Of a stretch of DNA of 64,000 nt, positions 60,320 to 64,000 are shown in pieces. Positions within the stretch are counted from its first letter, which is position 1. Each line of letters opens with the position of its first letter. This stretch comes from Mesorhizobium sp. B2-4-15. Its GTDB lineage: Bacteria; Pseudomonadota; Alphaproteobacteria; Rhizobiales; Rhizobiaceae. The notes beneath the pieces were generated by a model. It searched no databases, had not been told where the DNA came from, and saw only the letters and a program-made list of their open reading frames with translations. The DNA is taken from the NCBI RefSeq assembly GCF_006658505.1, contig NZ_VFUZ01000014.1, positions 109,227 to 173,226 on the forward strand, in the 5' to 3' direction. The position numbers were made by a program, and so were the translations under genes.

Positions 60320-61147
60320 ATGAGCGAACTGATTGCGGCGTTGCCGATGTATGACTGGCCTGAAGCGCGCGGCGAGGTCGATGCCCAATGGGCTCGGTTG
60401 CGTGATGCCTTCCGGCAAAAAGGGATCGATACCCCGAAAACCATCGTGCGGCGCAATGGCGATCTGCCGCCGGTTCCGGGCGGCATTCGTGATAGCCAGG
60501 GGGCATTGATCGCGCCGGATCCGGCGACATTGCCGGCGGACGAACTGGATTTCCACGAGATATGGCTGCATCCGGCGCTGCTGTTCGCGCAGGCCTGCTG
60601 GGGGCCGATGGAGCTTGGGCTGTCGAGCCATGTGCAGGTGGTCGGCCAGCCGAGTTACGACGCCTATGAGGGCGGGCAGGGCGAGCTTTATTCCAGCGCG
60701 CTGGTGATGCGGGCAGGCGAGGGGCCGGAGGTGCGGTCGCCCGCGGATGGGAAGGCCTTGCTGCCGCTTGATCTCATCCGGGGCAAACGCTTCACCTTCA
60801 ACAGCCTGGATTCGATGTCGGGTATCATCGCGCTGACGCGCGACCTGCAGGCGGCAGGCCACAGTCTCGATATATTTTCATCGCGCACCGAAAGCGGCGG
60901 CCATCGCGATTCTGTCATTGCTGTTGCCGAAGGCAGGGCGGATGTCGCCGCGATCGATTGTGAAAGCTGGGCGCTGGCGCAGCGTTTCGAGCCGGTTGCT
61001 GGCAAGGTCGTGACCGTCGGCTGGACGGCACGACGCAAAGGTCTGCCCTTCATCACCGCCAGGACGACGCCGGAAAAAACAGTCCGGGCCATGCGCGAGG
61101 TCCTTGCCGGGCTAGCCGAGCAGCCTCGCATCCAGCGGGTAGGTTGA
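60320..61147 (+). CDS. PhnD-like binding-domain protein without signal peptide
   Basis: A 275-residue protein with the fold of phosphonate-type solute-binding proteins (LHPALLFAQACWGPMELGL; YSSALVMRAGEG; LIRGKRFTFNSLDSMSGI; IAVAEGRADVAAIDCESWALAQRF). It begins MSELIAALPMYDWPE with no signal sequence or lipobox, so it is likely cytosolic. No transporter genes adjoin it. It may be a ligand-sensing or enzyme-like relative. The 3' end overlaps the convergent DddP-like gene by 36 bp. ATG 60320 is chosen; TTG 60308 also reads. Confidence 0.8.
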   Translation: MSELIAALPMYDWPEARGEVDAQWARLRDAFRQKGIDTPKTIVRRNGDLPPVPGGIRDSQGALIAPDPATLPADELDFHEIWLHPALLFAQACWGPMELGLSSHVQVVGQPSYDAYEGGQGELYSSALVMRAGEGPEVRSPADGKALLPLDLIRGKRFTFNSLDSMSGIIALTRDLQAAGHSLDIFSSRTESGGHRDSVIAVAEGRADVAAIDCESWALAQRFEPVAGKVVTVGWTARRKGLPFITARTTPEKTVRAMREVLAGLAEQPRIQRVG

Positions 61148-62470
61148 AAGCTGCTGGTTGCCGCTTTCAGTGATCAGGATCTGCTCCTCGATCTTGGCGC
61201 CCTCGCGCCCGCCGAGCCGGCCGATATAGCTTTCCACGCACAAAACCATGCCTGGTTCCAGCACCCCGTCAGGCGTGTCCGATGTCCAGTCGCCGGCATG
61301 CGGCAAGGTCGGGTATTCATCGGCGAGACCGACGCCGTGGTAGAGCACGCCGTAACGGGTCGGAAAACAGTCGCCCGGCGGCACCACCGAGCGTTCGACG
61401 AGGTCGCGGAACGAGATGCCCGGCTGCATCAGTTCGGTGTTGTGCTCGATCTGGTCGGCGGCGATGCGGAACAGATCGCGCTGTTCATTGGTCGGCTTAG
61501 TATCTCCGCAAAGCCATGTGCGCGACAGGTCGGCGCAGAAGCCGTAGGGGCCGATCAGGTCGGTGTCGAAGGCGACAAGATCGCCTAATTCAATCTTGCG
61601 CGACGAGCATTCCTGGAACCACGGATTGGTGCGCGGGCCCGACACCAGCAGCCGCGTCTCGATCCATTCGCCGCCGCGCGCGATGTTGCCGCGATGCAGC
61701 TCGGCCCACAATTCGTTTTCGGAGATGCCGGGCTTCAGCGCCTGCTCCATCTCACCCATCGCCGCCTCGCAGGCGACGATGGCCCGGCGCATGGCAAGAA
61801 CCTCATCCGGCGATTTGATCAGCCGGGCATTCTCCATCACCGCTTCGCCATTGCCGATGGAAACACCGAGGCGCGCCAGTTCCTCGACGCCTTCCGGGTT
61901 GATGTGGTCGACCGCGATGCGGCTGTTGCCGCCGCCATGCTCCTTCACCAGATCGGCGATGCCGGCGGCCCAGCGGCGGACCTTCTGCTCGGTCAGGTCG
62001 CCGCTGTAGAGATACATCCATGACACCGCCGGCCGTACCTCGTCGACGACGCCAGAATGGTCGGACAGGTGTTCGCAGGAAAAATAGTCGAACAGCACAA
62101 CCGGTCCGTCGGTGGCGACGAAACAATGCCGCGTCGGGTTGTGCGCGACCCACAGCTGCATGTTGGTCGAGTCGGTCGCGTAGCGGATGTTGACGGGGTC
62201 GTAGAGCAGCGCACCGGCATAACCGCGACGCTTCAGTTCGGTACGGATGCGCTCCAACCGGTATTGGCGCACCGCCGGCAGATCGGGGGCGGCAACGCCT
62301 GCCGCCGCCCATTCCGCTTCAGCCTGGGCGCCATAGCCCAGCACATGCTGGTTGAGTGAAGCCGCCTTCTCACGGGAGGCTTCGCGCAGCGCCTCGATCG
62401 AGCCCGGCTCGAACGGCATGATCTTGCGATGGCGGCCGAAGCTTCCCTTTGGCGCCGCGCTGTCCATCGC
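61112..62470 (-). CDS. M24-family metalloenzyme, DddP-like (DMSP lyase family)
   Basis: A 452-residue pita-bread metallopeptidase-fold protein. Compared from memory with the DMSP lyase DddP, the six metal ligands and the catalytic Asp are all present at a constant offset of six residues: Asp301, Asp303, Asp313, His377, Glu412, Glu427 and Asp383. RYATDSTNMQLW, GGEWIETRLLVSGPRTNPWFQEC and AFDTDLIGPYGFCADLSRTW are nearly identical to DddP. DddP cleaves dimethylsulfoniopropionate to DMS and acrylate. A rhizobial homolog may do this or act on a related onium substrate. ATG 62470 lies 7 bp after the neighbouring flavoprotein stop. Confidence 0.85.
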   Translation of the reverse strand, partial: AMDSAAPKGSFGRHRKIMPFEPGSIEALREASREKAASLNQHVLGYGAQAEAEWAAAGVAAPDLPAVRQYRLERIRTELKRRGYAGALLYDPVNIRYATDSTNMQLWVAHNPTRHCFVATDGPVVLFDYFSCEHLSDHSGVVDEVRPAVSWMYLYSGDLTEQKVRRWAAGIADLVKEHGGGNSRIAVDHINPEGVEELARLGVSIGNGEAVMENARLIKSPDEVLAMRRAIVACEAAMGEMEQALKPGISENELWAELHRGNIARGGEWIETRLLVSGPRTNPWFQECSSRKIELGDLVAFDTDLIGPYGFCADLSRTWLCGDTKPTNEQRDLFRIAADQIEHNTELMQPGISFRDLVERSVVPPGDCFPTRYGVLYHGVGLADEYPTLPHAGDWTSDTPDGVLEPGMVLCVESYIGRLGGREGAKIEEQILITESGNQQLSTYPLDARLLG

Positions 62471-62477
62471 TGAACCC

Positions 62478-64000
62478 TCAGGTCCGCATCTTCTCGCCGC
62501 TCGGGTCGAACGGTGCCTCGACATTGATGCGGGCCGGACGGCGATGGCCGAGGATTTCGATCTCGAACAATCCGGCGCTTTCATCCTCGGCGAGGGCTGC
62601 CGGCACATAGCCCTGCGCCATCGACTTTTGGACGTAATGCGCGTAGCCGCCCGACGTCACCCAGCCGACCACGCGCCAGTCGCCGTCAACGATGCCGCGC
62701 ACGGCGGACGCGCCTTCAGCGGCCTTGGAACCACGCACTTCCTTGCCCTGGTCGTCAAAGCGCGGCGCGCCATAGCCATGCGGCTTTTCCACCGTGCCAT
62801 AGTCCTTGCTGACCTTGGCCCAGATCGGCTCGTCGCCCATCACGTCGGCGTCGGCAGCGTCGACGATGAAGGAGACGCGGCGCAGCTTTGGCCCTTCCGC
62901 CTGTTCCTTGGCGGCTGCCTCGCGGCCGATGAAGTCGTTCTTTTCGAGCTTGATGAAGCGGTCCATAGAGCCTTCGAACGGGCCGTAGATCGGGCGCAAC
63001 TCGCGGAACCAGGTCGGGAAATTCTTTTCCAGGCGCATCGACAGCAAAGCGCGCATGCCGAAATCGACCAGGCCGAACTCTTCACCTGCTTCCTTGATCT
63101 GACGATAGACAAGACGCTGGTAGGCCGGCGCCATCCAGATTTCATAACCGAGGTCGCCGGTGTAGGTGATGCGGTTGACCATGCATGGCGCGCCGCCGAC
63201 GGCCATCTCGCGGAAATCCATGAAGCGGAAGGCTTTGGTCGAGATGTCGACATCGACCAGCTTCTGCAGGAGGTCGCGCGATTTCGGTCCGGCGATCGAC
63301 AGGCCGACCAGCGTCTGGTCGAAGCGGTGGATACGCACCTCCGACCCCCTTGGGCCATCCTTCGGCAGGTGCTTCTCGAACCAGCGCATGTGGTATTTCT
63401 GGGCGGCCGACGAGCCCCAGATCATGAAGCGGTCTTCGCCGGCCTTGGCGATGGTGAAATCGCCGATCAGCTTGCCGAACTCGTTGATCATCGGGGTGAG
63501 CACGATGCGGCCGATCTTCGGCATGCGGTTGGTCATCAGCCGGTTGAGGAAGTCTTCCGCACCCGGTCCCGACACTTCGTATTTGGCGAAGTTGGCGATT
63601 TCGGTGACGCCGACCTTCTCGCGCGTGGCGCGCACTTCCTCGCCGATCGGGCCAAAATCGTTCGAGCGGTGGAAGGAGACGATGTCCTTGGGCTCCTTGC
63701 CCTTGGGCGCGAACCAGAGCGGAGTTTCCAGGCCCCAGGAGTCGCCCATGACCGCGTTGTTGGCGAGCATGGTATCGTAGAGCGGCGTCGTCTGCGCCGG
63801 GCGCGCGGCCGGCAGTTCCTCGTTGGGGAAGCGGATCGAGAAGCGGCGCGAATAGTTTTCGCGCACCTTGGCGTTGGTGTAGCGCAGGCCTGCCCATTCG
63901 CCGAAGCGGGCGACATCCATGCCCCAGACGTCGAAGCCCGGGTCGCCATGCACCATCCAGTTCGACAGAGCGAGGCCGACGCCGCCACCCTGGCTGAAGC
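62478..64000 (-). CDS. Dimethylglycine-dehydrogenase-like flavoprotein 4 (partial, 5' end outside)
   Basis: At least 507 residues of a DAO-GcvT flavoprotein whose start lies beyond the right edge. The visible part begins FSQGGGVGLALSNWMVHGDPG, the end of the FAD domain, then the GcvT half: VGVTEIANFAKYEVSGPGA, SIAGPKSRDLL, RITYTGDLGYEIWMA and VTSGGYAHYVQKSMAQGYV. The first 5' codon in view is not a start. It is read with the DddP-like gene 7 bp downstream, which suggests both act on the same methylated compound or on successive products. Confidence 0.88.
   Translation of the reverse strand, partial: FSQGGGVGLALSNWMVHGDPGFDVWGMDVARFGEWAGLRYTNAKVRENYSRRFSIRFPNEELPAARPAQTTPLYDTMLANNAVMGDSWGLETPLWFAPKGKEPKDIVSFHRSNDFGPIGEEVRATREKVGVTEIANFAKYEVSGPGAEDFLNRLMTNRMPKIGRIVLTPMINEFGKLIGDFTIAKAGEDRFMIWGSSAAQKYHMRWFEKHLPKDGPRGSEVRIHRFDQTLVGLSIAGPKSRDLLQKLVDVDISTKAFRFMDFREMAVGGAPCMVNRITYTGDLGYEIWMAPAYQRLVYRQIKEAGEEFGLVDFGMRALLSMRLEKNFPTWFRELRPIYGPFEGSMDRFIKLEKNDFIGREAAAKEQAEGPKLRRVSFIVDAADADVMGDEPIWAKVSKDYGTVEKPHGYGAPRFDDQGKEVRGSKAAEGASAVRGIVDGDWRVVGWVTSGGYAHYVQKSMAQGYVPAALAEDESAGLFEIEILGHRRPARINVEAPFDPSGEKMRT

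Overview
The window is GC-rich and reads as chromosome of an alphaproteobacterium of the order Rhizobiales, most like Mesorhizobium. Supporting signs are the CobC/CobD pair, a heterotetrameric sarcosine oxidase in the order B-D-A-G, DUF1127 mini-proteins, several mosaic palindromic intergenic repeats of the rhizobial RIME kind, and tightly overlapping operons. I see no rRNA, tRNA, insertion sequence, phage gene or CRISPR array. All calls come from reading the sequence; no database search was run.

Layout. 1-2716: end of an unknown gene, then cobD and cobC back to back (cobalamin synthesis) with a small tyrosine-phosphatase-like gene. 2709-11145: a creatininase-family enzyme and a Rid protein on the minus strand, then a plus-strand uptake and catabolic cluster (NMT1-type ABC transporter, cytosine-deaminase-like amidohydrolase, FAD-linked oxidase, two flavodoxin-fold quinone reductases). 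11317-18984: a minus-strand operon of two dimethylglycine-dehydrogenase-like flavoproteins enclosing an aminotransferase and a homocysteine methyltransferase, with an XRE-cupin regulator. 19168-21346: nitroreductase and MFS exporter. 21523-26702: sarcosine oxidase soxBDAG. 26886-34274: MscS-type channel, small secreted proteins, a third dimethylglycine-dehydrogenase-like protein and a DUF1194 protein. 34426-38028: a second ABC transporter and a GbdR-like GlxA/AraC regulator. 38298-42052: small DUF1127-type genes, a LysR regulator, a probably frameshifted small gene and an esterase.

42053-52659 is the most striking part. It encodes a corrinoid-dependent methyl-transfer system: an MttB-superfamily methyltransferase without pyrrolysine, its corrinoid protein, a methyltetrahydrofolate methyltransferase, a RACo/RamA-like corrinoid reactivator, and a MetF-MetV-type methylenetetrahydrofolate reductase pair, plus DUF1638, 'virulence factor', formyltransferase and Cys-rich ferredoxin-like genes. 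52860-64000 adds a dienelactone hydrolase, an ECF sigma factor with a VWA protein, betaine-homocysteine methyltransferase (bmt), an XRE regulator divergent from a desaturase, a PhnD-like protein, a protein with the full metal-binding and catalytic set of the DMSP lyase DddP, and a fourth dimethylglycine-dehydrogenase-like gene cut by the window edge.

How it fits together. Bmt and possibly MttB would remove the first methyl group of glycine betaine or a similar quaternary amine. The dimethylglycine-dehydrogenase-like flavoproteins and sarcosine oxidase would remove the rest as methylene-tetrahydrofolate, leaving glycine. MttB-derived methyl groups would pass through the corrinoid protein to tetrahydrofolate and be oxidised by MetF-MetV. 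Two near-identical palindromes in front of the folate methyltransferase and bmt, and TTTGCGAC-type palindromes near the GlxA regulator and the mttB region, suggest shared regulation. The substrates are inferred, not shown.
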